Origin: JBBQUN01 sp963698395
GTDB lineage: Bacteria; Actinomycetota; Acidimicrobiia; Acidimicrobiales; SZUA-35
DNA length: 64,000 nucleotides
Reading direction: 5' to 3'
NCBI GenBank assembly: GCA_963698395.1
Contig: CAVOQQ010000001.1
Location: 1,053,878-1,117,877, forward strand
Shown here: piece after piece, positions 42,594 through 51,045 of the stretch
Position numbering within the stretch: the first letter of the stretch is position 1
Layout: the number at the start of each line of letters is the position of its first letter
Position numbers and translations under genes: made by a program
The notes under the pieces: model-generated
Seen by the model: the letters and a program-made list of their open reading frames with translations, nothing else
What the model was told of the DNA's origin: nothing
The model's database searches: none

Positions 42594-43448
42594 TCAGGGG
42601 AGCGGTTCGACCTTGCGGGGCGGAACGAGCAAGAGCGGGAGCGCTGCTCGATGCAGCGTTCGCATCGCCTGGCCCCCGAAGCGGAGTCCACTGAAGCCAC
42701 CGGTCCCACGGGTACCGATGACGACCATCGAGGCCTTCTTCTCGGCTGCGAGATCGAGGACCGCCACCGCCGGATCGGCATTGACCACCGAGATGGCCGT
42801 GGTCGTGACCGGTGCATTGCGAAGGGGCTGCGACCATTGATCGAGGCGATGCCGCTCGGCCTCCTCCAGCTGGGCGATGGCGGAGACCCGATCATGATTG
42901 CGATGCGGTTGGCGGACATGGACCGCCACCACGTCGACCTCGAGCGACTGCGCAACCAGCGCCGCCATCTCGGCCGCCGATGCCGACTCCCGCGAACCGT
43001 CCAGGCCGATCACGACCGGCCCCGGTTCGCCGGCGAGGGTCGTGTCGAGGGGAATCACCGCCAGTGGTGTGTTCGTGTGGTGCGCGACGTACTCGACCAC
43101 GCTGCCGACGTGGAACAGGCCCGGTTCGGAACCGCGCCCGGCTCGTCCGAGCACCAGGAGGTCGTATTCGTGGGTTGCTGCCGTGGTGGACAGGACCTGA
43201 CGGGGGTCGCCGTCGCTGACGTACAGCGGAATCGTCTCGGGGAGGCCGTGCTCACGAAGCGTCACCTTGTAGTCGGCGAGCAATTCGGCATGGAGCTCGA
43301 GTGTCGTCTCCGACGGCGGTTGGACGAACGCGCTGAGGACGGCGAGGTCGGCGCCGGTGTTCGTGGCCACCGCTTGAGCCCATCGCAGTGCTGCCTGCGA
43401 TCCTTCAGACCCATCGAACCCTACGGCGATCGTCGACAACGTCGTCAT
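42594..43448 (-). CDS. Universal stress protein (tandem domains)
   Basis: A 284-residue protein with two Usp domains. TIAVGFDGSEGSQAALRWAQAV and PVVIGLDGSRESASAAEMAAL start the domains; LLVLGRAGRGSEPGLFHVGSVVEYV and MVVIGTRGTGGFSGLRFGGQAMRTL end them. The ATG at 43448 is preferred; a GTG six codons upstream is possible. It is divergent from devR, and the perfect DevR-box core at 43541-43554 lies about 95 bp before its start, so it is a likely DevR target. Confidence 0.89.
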   Translation of the reverse strand: MTTLSTIAVGFDGSEGSQAALRWAQAVATNTGADLAVLSAFVQPPSETTLELHAELLADYKVTLREHGLPETIPLYVSDGDPRQVLSTTAATHEYDLLVLGRAGRGSEPGLFHVGSVVEYVAHHTNTPLAVIPLDTTLAGEPGPVVIGLDGSRESASAAEMAALVAQSLEVDVVAVHVRQPHRNHDRVSAIAQLEEAERHRLDQWSQPLRNAPVTTTAISVVNADPAVAVLDLAAEKKASMVVIGTRGTGGFSGLRFGGQAMRTLHRAALPLLLVPPRKVEPLP

Positions 43449-43540
43449 CTCGAAACCTCGCTTCACTCGTGGTCACGGTTGCGGTGTGCAACGACGCTTG
43501 ACCTCTGTTCAGTATCGATTGCCTGATGTTGACACCACCA

Positions 43541-43554
43541 GGGACTTGTGTCCC
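43541..43554. promoter_or_regulatory. DevR (DosR) box
   Basis: GGGAC-TTGT-GTCCC is a perfect match to the palindromic core GGGAC-N4-GTCCC of the DevR/DosR binding site, including the T next to the left half as in GGGACT. It lies in the 181-bp region between a divergent Usp gene and the devR gene itself, suggesting autoregulation as in mycobacteria. Confidence 0.72.
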
Positions 43555-43629
43555 CGGCTCGTTGCAGGTTGAAGTGGTGTTGAAGGTTGGGCCATCGGTA
43601 GTGGATGTGTATCGAGGACGATCGGACCC

Positions 43630-44331
43630 ATGGATGCAACCAGCGCCTACGGGACCGCCGCCCAATCGATGATCGAGGTCTTCGTTCTCGATGACCACGA
43701 CGTCGTCGTGCGGGGCCTGGTCGACGTGATCGACGCCGAGCCGGACATGGTCGTCGTCGGGACGGCGGCGACCGAGCGTGATGCCGTCCGGCATCTCGCC
43801 CGGCTGCAGCCCGATGTTGCCGTGCTCGACGTACGGCTGGTCGAGGGATGCGGTCTCAACGTGTGCCGCAGCCTGGCCGCCGACCACCCGTCGGTGGCCT
43901 CGGTCATGCTCACCTCGATCGACGACCAACGAGTGCTGACCGAAGCGGCCGCCGCCGGTGCCGCGGGGTTCTGTCACAAGAGTCGTCGCGCCGCCGACAT
44001 CGTCGACACCATCAGGGCCGTCGCCCGTGGTGCGCGCCTGCTCGACCCCGTTGCCCTGGACGACGCCCGATTCGCGCCGATCGATGCCAACGAACCGTTG
44101 CCCTCGACCCTCAACGAACAGGAGTGGCAGATCGTCGAGCTCATCGGCCGCGGCTGGTCGAACCGCCAGATCGGGGTCGAGATGATCCTGGCCGAGAAGA
44201 CCGTCAAGAACTACGTGTCACGCCTTCTTGGCAAGCTCGGTATGTCTCGCCGGGCCGAGGTGGCAGCACTTGCCGGTCGGATGGCCGAACGGCAGGCGAG
44301 CTGGGAATCGCTGATCGCACGAGCGAGCTGA
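43630..44331 (+). CDS. devR: DevR/DosR-type NarL family response regulator
   Basis: A 233-residue NarL/FixJ response regulator close to mycobacterial DevR. The receiver starts IEVFVLDDHDVVVRGLVDVI with phospho-Asp D67 (VAVLDVRL) and switch Lys K117. The C-terminal LuxR-type helix-turn-helix contains AEKTVKNYVSRLLGKLGM, which differs from M. tuberculosis DevR at one position. This is strong evidence that it recognises a DevR box. By comparison with DevR, the true start may be the ATG at 43669. No DevS-like GAF kinase is adjacent, so its partner lies elsewhere or it is an orphan. Confidence 0.9.
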   Translation: MDATSAYGTAAQSMIEVFVLDDHDVVVRGLVDVIDAEPDMVVVGTAATERDAVRHLARLQPDVAVLDVRLVEGCGLNVCRSLAADHPSVASVMLTSIDDQRVLTEAAAAGAAGFCHKSRRAADIVDTIRAVARGARLLDPVALDDARFAPIDANEPLPSTLNEQEWQIVELIGRGWSNRQIGVEMILAEKTVKNYVSRLLGKLGMSRRAEVAALAGRMAERQASWESLIARAS

Positions 44332-44353
44332 TCGAACAAGACAGGAGCACATC

Positions 44354-44800
44354 ATGGGATTCATCGTTGTTGGTCTGGACGGTTCGCTGACGTCGCGCAC
44401 GGCGTTCGCCGAGGCGGTCCGCGAAGCCGAGTGGCGTGGTGCCAGCATCGTTGCCATTCACGCCGTCCCACTTCCCGCGGTCATGGGTACCGAGTTCGGC
44501 GCCGTCATCGAACTCGACGCGCTACGCGACGCAGGAGAGGAGTTCTTGCAGACCGAGATGGCCGAGCTCGAGTCGCGCTATGAGGGCGGGTTCCCGGTTC
44601 CGGTCACGGCGACCTCCAGCCTGGGCCACTCCGGTGCCGAGATCATCAAGGCGGCAGAGGGCGGCCCAGACGGCCCGGCCGAGATGGTGGTGCTCGGATC
44701 GCGGGGCCTCGGGGGTTTCAAGGGTCTGCTGCTCGGCTCGGTGACCACCTATGCGGTGCATCACCTCACCTGCCCGCTGCTGATCGTGCCGGCCTCGTGA
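44354..44800 (+). CDS. Universal stress protein (single domain)
   Basis: A 148-residue Usp protein: FIVVGLDGSLTSRTAFAEAVREA opens the fold, and LGSRGLGGFKGLLLGSVTTYAVHH is a complete ATP-binding type signature before the last strand PLLIVPAS. AGGAG lies six bases before its ATG. It follows devR by 22 bp, so the two are probably cotranscribed, like Rv3134c and devR in mycobacteria although in the reverse order. A strong intrinsic terminator follows. Confidence 0.9.
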   Translation: MGFIVVGLDGSLTSRTAFAEAVREAEWRGASIVAIHAVPLPAVMGTEFGAVIELDALRDAGEEFLQTEMAELESRYEGGFPVPVTATSSLGHSGAEIIKAAEGGPDGPAEMVVLGSRGLGGFKGLLLGSVTTYAVHHLTCPLLIVPAS

Positions 44801-44826
44801 CCGTCGGCGGCTAGCGGTTCACGAAG

Positions 44827-44870
44827 GAGGGCTCCCGGTCATTCGACCGGGAGCCCTCGTTGTTTTCTTC
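44827..44870 (+). terminator. Intrinsic terminator of the devR-usp unit
   Basis: GAGGGCTCCCGGTC (44827-44840) pairs perfectly with GACCGGGAGCCCTC (44845-44858) across the loop ATTC, followed by GTTGTTTTCTTC. This is the only textbook Rho-independent terminator with a T-rich tail that I see in the window. Confidence 0.9.
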
Positions 44871-44909
44871 ACCGACCTGGAGGGGTCGGGATCGATCGAG
44901 TTCGCTCGG

Positions 44910-45356
44910 TCACTCGCGGTCGTGGACGACCATGAAGCTGCGGGTGCTGTGTGCGGCGACCCGAGTCGAGACGCTGCCGCGTACGAAGCGGGTGGAACGG
45001 CTCATTCCTCGACTTCCCACGACGATGAGTTGGGCGTCCACCTTCTCGGCGATGTCGAGGATGGCGGAGGCCGGGTGATCATCGACGAGATGCGGATCGC
45101 ACGACACGTTGCGCTCGGCGAGGAACGCTGCTGCCTTCATCAGGTCTGCCTCGGGAACGGCCGTCGGGTTGTAGTTGACCCGCAGCTCCTCCGGCAGCTG
45201 GCTGAGCAGGTGTGCGGTCTCGCTCGCCGACGGCAGCCGAAAGGCCGCCACGACGTGCACCGTGCCGTCCTCGGCAACCAGTTGTGCCGCCGCATCGAGC
45301 GCCTCGAGCGCGGTTGGCGAACCGTCGAATCCCACGACGATGGTGTTGAGTTTCAT
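44910..45356 (-). CDS. Universal stress protein (single domain)
   Basis: A 148-residue Usp protein. NTIVVGFDGSPTALEALDAAAQLV is the first unit. The C-terminal signature reads VVGSRGMSRSTRFVRGSVSTRVAAHSTRSFMVV, where the usual glycine-rich loop is partly replaced, so ATP binding is less certain than in the other Usp proteins here. It converges on the devR-usp unit and lies downstream of the DUF302 gene on the same strand. Confidence 0.86.
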   Translation of the reverse strand: MKLNTIVVGFDGSPTALEALDAAAQLVAEDGTVHVVAAFRLPSASETAHLLSQLPEELRVNYNPTAVPEADLMKAAAFLAERNVSCDPHLVDDHPASAILDIAEKVDAQLIVVGSRGMSRSTRFVRGSVSTRVAAHSTRSFMVVHDRE

Positions 45357-45417
45357 GATCGTTCCCCGTTCTTGTCGGTGGATCTGGATGATCGACGGCC
45401 ATGGTCGGTCGGCGATG

Positions 45418-45452
45418 TCGGAGGTGGGCCCAGTTTCGGAGGTGGGCCCAGT
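45418..45452. repeat. Tandem 17-bp repeat with TGGGCCCA palindrome
   Basis: TCGGAGGTGGGCCCAGT occurs at 45418-45434 and 45436-45452, an 18-bp period. Each copy holds the perfect palindrome TGGGCCCA. The array lies between the end of the DUF302 gene and the start of the Usp gene at 45356 on the minus strand, and could be a regulatory site for the Usp gene or a simple duplication. Confidence 0.5.
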
Positions 45453-45453
45453 G

Positions 45454-45897
45454 TCAGAGGCGGGCGAGGGCCGTCCGGAGGCGACCGGCGATGTCATCGG
45501 CGATGGTCTCGATGATGGCGACGGTGTCGATGCCGACCTCGTCGGAGGAACGCAGGACCGATGCGACGACGGCCGACGGATCCATCGCCCGCACCACGCT
45601 CTCCCCGTTCTCGTCGGAGACGATCACGTTGCAGGGCAGCAGCACACCCAGCGCCGGGTGGACGTTGAGCAGCTGCTGGGCGCTCGGCGGGTGGCAGGCG
45701 CCCAGGATCAGATAGGGGTCGTGCTCGCCCCCGAGCTTGGCGTTCAGCGTCGCTGCCATGTCGATCTCGGTGAGCACGCCGAAGCCTTCGGCGGCCAGCG
45801 CTTCGCGGCAAGCGGTGACGGTGTCGGCGAAGTTCTTCGTCGAGGTGACCTCGATGGCCATACGGCCTCCGGCGTGCGAGTTGGTCTGGTTGCTCAT
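45454..45897 (-). CDS. DUF302 family protein
   Basis: A 147-residue DUF302 protein. VTSTKNFADTVTACREALAAEGFGVLTEIDMAATL is the usual N-terminal unit, ILGACHPPSAQQLL includes the family C-x-P region, and LLPCNVIV follows. The function of DUF302 is not settled; the domain occurs with sulfur and redox proteins and stress genes. A good AAGGAG site precedes the ATG at 45897. It is divergent from the Usp gene at 46043, and a one-mismatch DevR-like site lies between. Confidence 0.85.
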   Translation of the reverse strand: MSNQTNSHAGGRMAIEVTSTKNFADTVTACREALAAEGFGVLTEIDMAATLNAKLGGEHDPYLILGACHPPSAQQLLNVHPALGVLLPCNVIVSDENGESVVRAMDPSAVVASVLRSSDEVGIDTVAIIETIADDIAGRLRTALARL

Positions 45898-45971
45898 GAC
45901 GGGCTCCTTGGGACGTTGGTGGTACCTGCGGCTGCCACTTCGATTGTCCTGGTTGCGTGGACCGAGAGGGA

Positions 45972-45985
45972 GGGGCGAAGGTCCC
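45972..45985. promoter_or_regulatory. Imperfect DevR-box-like site between DUF302 and Usp genes
   Basis: GGGGC-GAAG-GTCCC is one mismatch from the DevR core GGGAC-N4-GTCCC. It sits between the divergent DUF302 and tandem Usp genes, 75 bp from one start and 58 bp from the other. Alone it would be weak evidence; it gains weight from the perfect site at devR. Confidence 0.4.
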
Positions 45986-46042
45986 TGGGCACGGGTGGTG
46001 AAGTGGTCTTGGATGGAACGAGCGCTCACAGATTGGTGTCCC

Positions 46043-46918
46043 ATGTCCCTGCCTTCGTCTGCCACGTCGCCCCAGCTGTTCCCTGATCAGACGGTTCGTC
46101 GTCTCCTCGTCCCAGTGGTCGCCGACCAGCGGACCGAACGGGGGGTGACCGTTGCGCTGCAACTCGCCGTCGCCTGGGGTACTCCGGTGGTGTTGATGCA
46201 CGTCGGTCCGCTGTCATCGCCCGAAGGTGCGGCATCGCCGGTCGTGGCCATGGCGACCGAGCTGCGGCGCCGCCACCCGACGGTGACCATCGAGACACTC
46301 GCGTTCGACCACGTCGACGTGGCGGTGGCGATCAGCTCGAAGGCAGGGGCCGGCACGCTGGTCGTGCTGGCAACCGACCACGCCAACCAATGGCTCGGAG
46401 TGGACTCGGTGGCGGAACGTCTGGTGCAGCTGGGATCGACGCCCCTGTTGCTCATCGGGCCGAACGCCGACCGGTACCTGGCCGGGGGCGAGGTCATCGT
46501 CGCCCTCGACGGTACCCCGCTGGCCGAAGACGGGCTTGCGCCGGGCTGTGCATTGGCCACCGCCGCCGGCAGCGGTGTGCGGGTCGTGTCGGTCATCCCG
46601 GAGGCGACCGTCGAGCACATCGAGCACCTGAAGGATCGGGGCCAGCGAGTCTCCGAAAGCGTGTACCTACGGTCGCTGGCCGACCGTTTGTCCGACGCCG
46701 AGGCGTCCATTGCCTGGGAGATCGTCCACGGCGACGACGCCATCGAGGCGTTGGCCTCGCTGGCGAGGCGGCGTGACGCCGCCATCGTGGTGGCCACGAC
46801 CCACGCAGGAACCGGCGTGCTTCGTCAGCGGTTCGGCAGCACCAGCATGGGACTGGTCGAGCGGTCGCCCGTACCGGTCCTGATCGTGCAGCCGGTGGGA
46901 GCAGCAACGACTCGCTGA
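46043..46918 (+). CDS. Universal stress protein (tandem, divergent domains)
   Basis: A 291-residue protein with two Usp-fold halves. The first (VRRLLVPVVADQRTERGVTVALQLA to TPLLLIGPNADRY) and second (EVIVALDGTPLAEDGLAPGCALA to VPVLIVQPVG) have the strands and helices of the family. The second keeps a recognisable loop (ATTHAGTGVLRQRFGSTSMGLV), while the first is degenerate (ATDHANQWLGVDSVAERL). Only one half is likely to bind nucleotide. The start ATG at 46043 lies just before the conserved part. Confidence 0.82.
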   Translation: MSLPSSATSPQLFPDQTVRRLLVPVVADQRTERGVTVALQLAVAWGTPVVLMHVGPLSSPEGAASPVVAMATELRRRHPTVTIETLAFDHVDVAVAISSKAGAGTLVVLATDHANQWLGVDSVAERLVQLGSTPLLLIGPNADRYLAGGEVIVALDGTPLAEDGLAPGCALATAAGSGVRVVSVIPEATVEHIEHLKDRGQRVSESVYLRSLADRLSDAEASIAWEIVHGDDAIEALASLARRRDAAIVVATTHAGTGVLRQRFGSTSMGLVERSPVPVLIVQPVGAATTR

Positions 46919-46955
46919 GCGGTCGTTCCCCGTCCCTTCCCTGAGTCCGCCGGGG

Positions 46956-47778
46956 TCACGGGTCGCCTCGGCCCAGCATGTTCGTCAGATCACGACGGAC
47001 CAGCGGAAGCGTGATGCGCTGAGCGATGGCCAAGCCGATGAGCGCAACCACCGCGCCGGCGACGGCATCGAGGAGGTAGTGGTTCGCGGTCAGGAGGACG
47101 GCAGCGGTCATCAGCACCGGGCTGGAGAGTGCAACCACGTGTCGTTGCCAGGTCGTGGTGGCTCGCCAGAGCGCGATGCCAACGAGCAGATTCCACCCGA
47201 CATGGAGACTGGGGATGGCGGCGTACTTGTTGACCAGGCTCGGCGGTTGGAGCACCCGATACGACGTCGACATCTCGGTCACGGTGTCGACGAAGCCTGC
47301 GCCGATCAAGCGCGGCGGCGCGACCGGGTAGGAGACGAAGATCACCAGGCCGATGGCTCCCGAAACGAACATGGCGTTGCGCAGGAGGAGATACAGGTAG
47401 CGGTGCCGCTCGTGGAGCCACACGAGGGTGACGATGATCACCGGCCAGTGGCCCCAGATGTAGATCCAGTTCGCCAGCGTGGTGACGAGCTGATTGCTGG
47501 CGAAGTGGTCCTGCGAAGTCGGCTCGAAGGCGATGCCGAGGCGTTGTTCGAGCGCCATGACCGCGCGGCCGTGCTCGATCGCCGTGGCGGCCGAACCCTC
47601 GGTGACACCGCGCACGGCGAAGTAGAAGAGGACGGCCGTGCCGACCGAACACGAACTGCTTGCCGAGTTCGATCCAGACATTGGGTTGTGGAAGCTCGGG
47701 CCCGGTTCTCGCCGGTGTCTCGGCGCGTCGATCACGGTCGTTCATCGGGCCGCTGACTTCGCTGGTCGGAGCAACCAT
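46956..47778 (-). CDS. PAP2 superfamily membrane phosphatase, one frameshift
   Basis: A membrane protein with about six helices of the PAP2/inositol-phosphotransferase type. The catalytic motifs are IPSLHVGWNLL (PSxH) and the distal NHYLLDAVAG with the His-Asp pair. It could dephosphorylate lipid phosphates or transfer inositol phosphate. The frame changes near 47645: KQFVFVGTAVLFYFAVRG requires one base less than is present, and the 823 bp span equals 274 codons plus one. GGAGGT stands nine bases before the ATG at 47778, which decides the start over the ATG that directly abuts it. Confidence 0.8.
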
Positions 47779-47994
47779 GTCGGACATACCTCCACAGTGA
47801 TTCTCCTCCCTTAGATCATGAACCATCGAACGCCCAACGCGTGGGCAGCAATCGCTGATTGAGCGAGCGTTGATCGGCCCTGCGGTTTCATGCGTCGGCC
47901 GCTCGTCCAGAGTGGTAGGGGAATGTGACCATCCGCCCTTGTGTCGAGGGTGATTCTTCAATTGGCTGAGGGTGACCGAAGCCGGAGACGAGCC

Positions 47995-49692
47995 ATGCCG
48001 AGACGGCACCAGGGAAGGACCAACGCAGCAAGACCGTCGAACCGCGGCGCGACGCCGTGGTGGCACGACGCAACGGGGTACTCGCTCTACCTGCGGTCGT
48101 TTGCCGACGGCAATGGCGACGGTGTCGGCGACCTCCGAGGCGCCATCGACCACCTCGACCACCTGCAGGACCTCGGTATCGATCTCGTCTGGATCACCCC
48201 GTTCTACCCGTCGCCGATGCTCGACGGTGGCTATGACGTCGTCGATCACGGTGGCATCGACCCCCGCTACGGCGACATGGAGGACTTCGAGGAGTTGATC
48301 CACCAGGCGCACGAGCGCAACATCGCCGTCGTGATCGACCTCGTGGCGAACCACACCAGCAGCCGGCACCCCTGGTTCGAGGCCGCCTGCTCGAGTCGCC
48401 ATGACCCGTACCACGATCGCTACCTCTGGGCTGATCCAGCACCTGGCGGTGGCCCTCCGAACAATTGGGTCAGCTATTTCGGTGGTCCGGCCTGGACCTA
48501 CGTCGAGGCCGTCGGTCAGTACTACCTGCACCTCTTCCTCCCCGAGCAGCCCGATCTCAATTGGCGAGATCCTGCCGTTGCGGAGATCTTCGACCGCCTG
48601 CTGCACTTCTGGCTCGACCTCGGGATCGACGGATTCCGGGTCGACGCGGCCCAGGGGCTGGTGAAGGATGCGCGACTGCGGTCCAACCCCCAGCGCCATG
48701 CGCTGGCTCCTGACGCCGACCGGATCGAGCAGTGGGCAGCGTTCGAGCATCGACACGATGTGCTGCAACCCGAGTCCATCGAGGTATTTCGACGATGGAA
48801 GGGCATCTGTGATCGCTACGACGCCGTGCTCATCGGCGAGATGTCGGTCGGCGATCCCGTGGCCTTCGGTCGGGCCATGGTCGACGGCGGCCTCGACGTG
48901 GGGATGTGGCTCGAGACCATGCACGTCGAGTGGGACGCAGCCAGGCTGCGCTCGGTGCTCGGCGAACCCATCGAAGCCATGGCCGGTGCCGGTCTGATCG
49001 GTTGGCAGGGCTCGAGTCTGGATGAGCAACGAGCCGTCACCCGGTTCGGCGGCGGCGAGATCGGGCGGCGTCGTGCCATCACCCTCGCAACCCTCCTTGC
49101 CTTTCTTCCCGGCATCCCGTTCTTGTACCAGGGTGAGGAACTGGGACTCGAGCAGGGTGTCGTCGGCGAAGCCGAACGCATGGACCCGGTCGGCGTCGAC
49201 GCCGCCGCCGGCCGCGACGGTTGCCGAACGCCGATGCCGTGGTCGACCGGGCCGATGCATGGCTTCACCACCGGCGAGTCGACGTGGCTGCCCTTCGCTG
49301 CCCATGCCGATGCCGCCTCGGTCGAGAGACAGCGGCAGAACTGCACGAGCCCCCTCGCGCTGCACCGCCGATTGCTCATGATCAGGCGACGGTTGTTCGC
49401 CGATCCCACGATCGAGATCGGCACTCGGATCGAGTGGCTCGATTTCGACGAACCGGGGCTCATCGGGTTTCGGCGAGACGACGTGCGTGTGGTCGCCAAC
49501 ACGTCAGAAGATGCGGTGGCGCTCGACCCAGCCGGAACGATCGTGTTCGATTCGCTCGGCCGACTCGATGGCACGGCCCTGCGGCCCCGGCCGCCAAGCG
49601 GCGGTTGCGTGACGCTCAACGGAGCCCAAGCGGTCGTCATCCGAGTCGAGGCCGACGGCCCACCCCCTACATCGCTGCCTCCCAAGGCCTGA
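47995..49692 (+). CDS. GH13 alpha-amylase family protein (alpha-glucosidase-like)
   Basis: A 565-residue GH13 enzyme of the oligo-1,6-glucosidase / trehalose-synthase group. Conserved region I is DLVANHTS, region II GFRVDAAQ with nucleophile D217, region III LIGEM with acid/base E282. Region IV, usually NHD, reads S-L-D343, so the substrate-binding His is a Leu while the Asp is kept. FLYQGEELGLEQ is intact. It should act on alpha-glucosides, possibly storage-glucan or trehalose turnover. GGAG lies before the ATG at 47995. It heads a plus-strand operon running to the P-type ATPase. Confidence 0.87.
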   Translation: MPRRHQGRTNAARPSNRGATPWWHDATGYSLYLRSFADGNGDGVGDLRGAIDHLDHLQDLGIDLVWITPFYPSPMLDGGYDVVDHGGIDPRYGDMEDFEELIHQAHERNIAVVIDLVANHTSSRHPWFEAACSSRHDPYHDRYLWADPAPGGGPPNNWVSYFGGPAWTYVEAVGQYYLHLFLPEQPDLNWRDPAVAEIFDRLLHFWLDLGIDGFRVDAAQGLVKDARLRSNPQRHALAPDADRIEQWAAFEHRHDVLQPESIEVFRRWKGICDRYDAVLIGEMSVGDPVAFGRAMVDGGLDVGMWLETMHVEWDAARLRSVLGEPIEAMAGAGLIGWQGSSLDEQRAVTRFGGGEIGRRRAITLATLLAFLPGIPFLYQGEELGLEQGVVGEAERMDPVGVDAAAGRDGCRTPMPWSTGPMHGFTTGESTWLPFAAHADAASVERQRQNCTSPLALHRRLLMIRRRLFADPTIEIGTRIEWLDFDEPGLIGFRRDDVRVVANTSEDAVALDPAGTIVFDSLGRLDGTALRPRPPSGGCVTLNGAQAVVIRVEADGPPPTSLPPKA

Positions 49693-49709
49693 TCGAGAAG
49701 AGCTGTTCC

Positions 49710-50366
49710 ATGGAGAAACCCCTGGTCATACCCGGACCTCGTGCCGTGCTTCGCCACTCCTTGCCCAACGTCATCGTCGGGAAGGTGATCCCGCTCGTGG
49801 TCTTCGTCGGCTTCCTGCGGCTCGTCGGAACGACCGGCGCCCTGATCGCCGCCCTCGGTTGGTCGCTGGCCGTGGTGGTCCAGCGTCGCTGGACCGGACA
49901 GGCCGTTCCCGGGCTCGTGCTGCTCAGCACCATCGGTCTGGCCGCCAAAACGGTGTTGGCGCTGGCGACGGGCAGTCTGGTGGTCTACTTCCTCCAGCCG
50001 ACGATCAGCACCGCGTTCGTCGGCGTGGCGTTCCTCGTTTCGGTGTTCATGGGCAAGCCGCTGGCCGAACGCCTCGCCAACGACTTCTGTCCCTTCGATC
50101 CCGAGACGGCCGATCACCCGATGCTGGGCCTGTTCTTCTCCCGTCTCTCGCTCCTGTGGTCCATCACCAGCCTGCTCAACGCCGGGCTCACGCTCTGGTT
50201 GCTGCTGACGCAGTCGGTCACCACGTTCCTCATCATCAAGTCGTTCATGGGGCCGACCTTCACCGCCGCAACGCTGGGTCTGGCTGCCGTCTGGTTCCGC
50301 TTCCACACGAAGAAGGCGGGTGTCAGGCTCGAATTCGCGCCGACGATGGGGTTCACCGCCGGCTGA
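49710..50366 (+). CDS. VC0807-like (DUF3159-like) integral membrane protein
   Basis: A 218-residue membrane protein with about five or six helices. The layout (LPNVIVGKVIPLVVFVGFLRLVG, a short loop WTGQAVPGLVLLSTIGL, and LLWSITSLLNAGLTLWLL) matches the VC0807/DUF3159 family, whose function is unknown. It follows the GH13 gene by 17 bp and precedes the phosphodiesterase by 21 bp, so it is within the same operon. Confidence 0.68.
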   Translation: MEKPLVIPGPRAVLRHSLPNVIVGKVIPLVVFVGFLRLVGTTGALIAALGWSLAVVVQRRWTGQAVPGLVLLSTIGLAAKTVLALATGSLVVYFLQPTISTAFVGVAFLVSVFMGKPLAERLANDFCPFDPETADHPMLGLFFSRLSLLWSITSLLNAGLTLWLLLTQSVTTFLIIKSFMGPTFTAATLGLAAVWFRFHTKKAGVRLEFAPTMGFTAG

Positions 50367-50387
50367 GCGCCAGAGGGGTCGGGAATC

Positions 50388-51045
50388 ATGGAATACGTGG
50401 CGCATCGCGCCGGAAACGATCCCGACTCACTTCGAGCGGCCGAGGGGCGCGTCGATCTGATCGAGCTCGACGCCCACCGGGCGGCCGAGGGGCGAACCGA
50501 CGTCCGTCATGCCAAACGGCTCTGGCCGACCCGTCGGCTGTGGGATCGCTGGTACCTCCTGCCGACCGGTACCTCGACTCCTGACCTGGAGGCGATCCTC
50601 TCCGCTGCGCAGGCTGACAGCGCCCTGTGGTTCGACCTCAAGGGCGTCACCACGAACCTGCGGGTCGCGTCTCCTGGCCATGGCCCGCGAGGGCGAGCGG
50701 CAGGTGGTGGTGTCGTCGAAGTCCTGGTGGCTACTCGGCGGCCTCACCGGCACCCCGAATCTGCGAACCTTCCGCTCGGCGGGCAATCGCTTCGAACTGG
50801 CGCTGTTGCTGTGGCTCCCGAGCCGGGCATCGACCGACGGTGCGGTGGTGCACCGACGGTTGTTGACGCCGAGCGTGATCGAGCGTCTCACGAGCCGCGG
50901 ACCGGTGTTCACTTGGAGCGTGACCGATCGCGACACCATCGACGAACTCGAACAGAAGGGCATCGCCGGTGTGATCCTCGACGATCTCGATCTGGTGGCA
51001 CCGGGTCGATTCCCGACCGAGCAGGGCCACGAGCTCGACTCATGA
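50388..51045 (+). CDS. Glycerophosphodiester phosphodiesterase family, one frameshift
   Basis: A short (about 218 residues) GDPD-fold protein. EYVAHRAGND supplies the catalytic His-Arg and LIELDAH the metal-binding Glu and Asp; FDLKGV, FTWSVTDRDTIDELEQKGIAGVILDD are the later strands. The frame changes near 50670-50680 (LRVAS to RLLAMAREGERQVVV); the 658 bp span equals 219 codons plus one, as a one-base insertion would give. The first frame runs on into the ATPase gene, giving a false giant fusion. The corrected stop overlaps the ATPase start as ATGA. Confidence 0.75.

Noticed and set aside
47822..47860. GCCCA-ACGCG-TGGGC inverted repeat in the PAP2-GH13 intergenic region as a DevR site
   Set aside because: The arms are 5 bp with a 5-bp spacer and do not match the DevR core; a symmetric sequence of this length is expected by chance in GC-rich DNA.
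46990..49365. A 791-residue minus-strand reading frame opposite the GH13 gene
   Set aside because: It is antisense to a clearly conserved GH13 enzyme and contains no recognisable domain apart from the frameshifted start of the PAP2 gene. Long antisense frames are common in GC-rich coding DNA.
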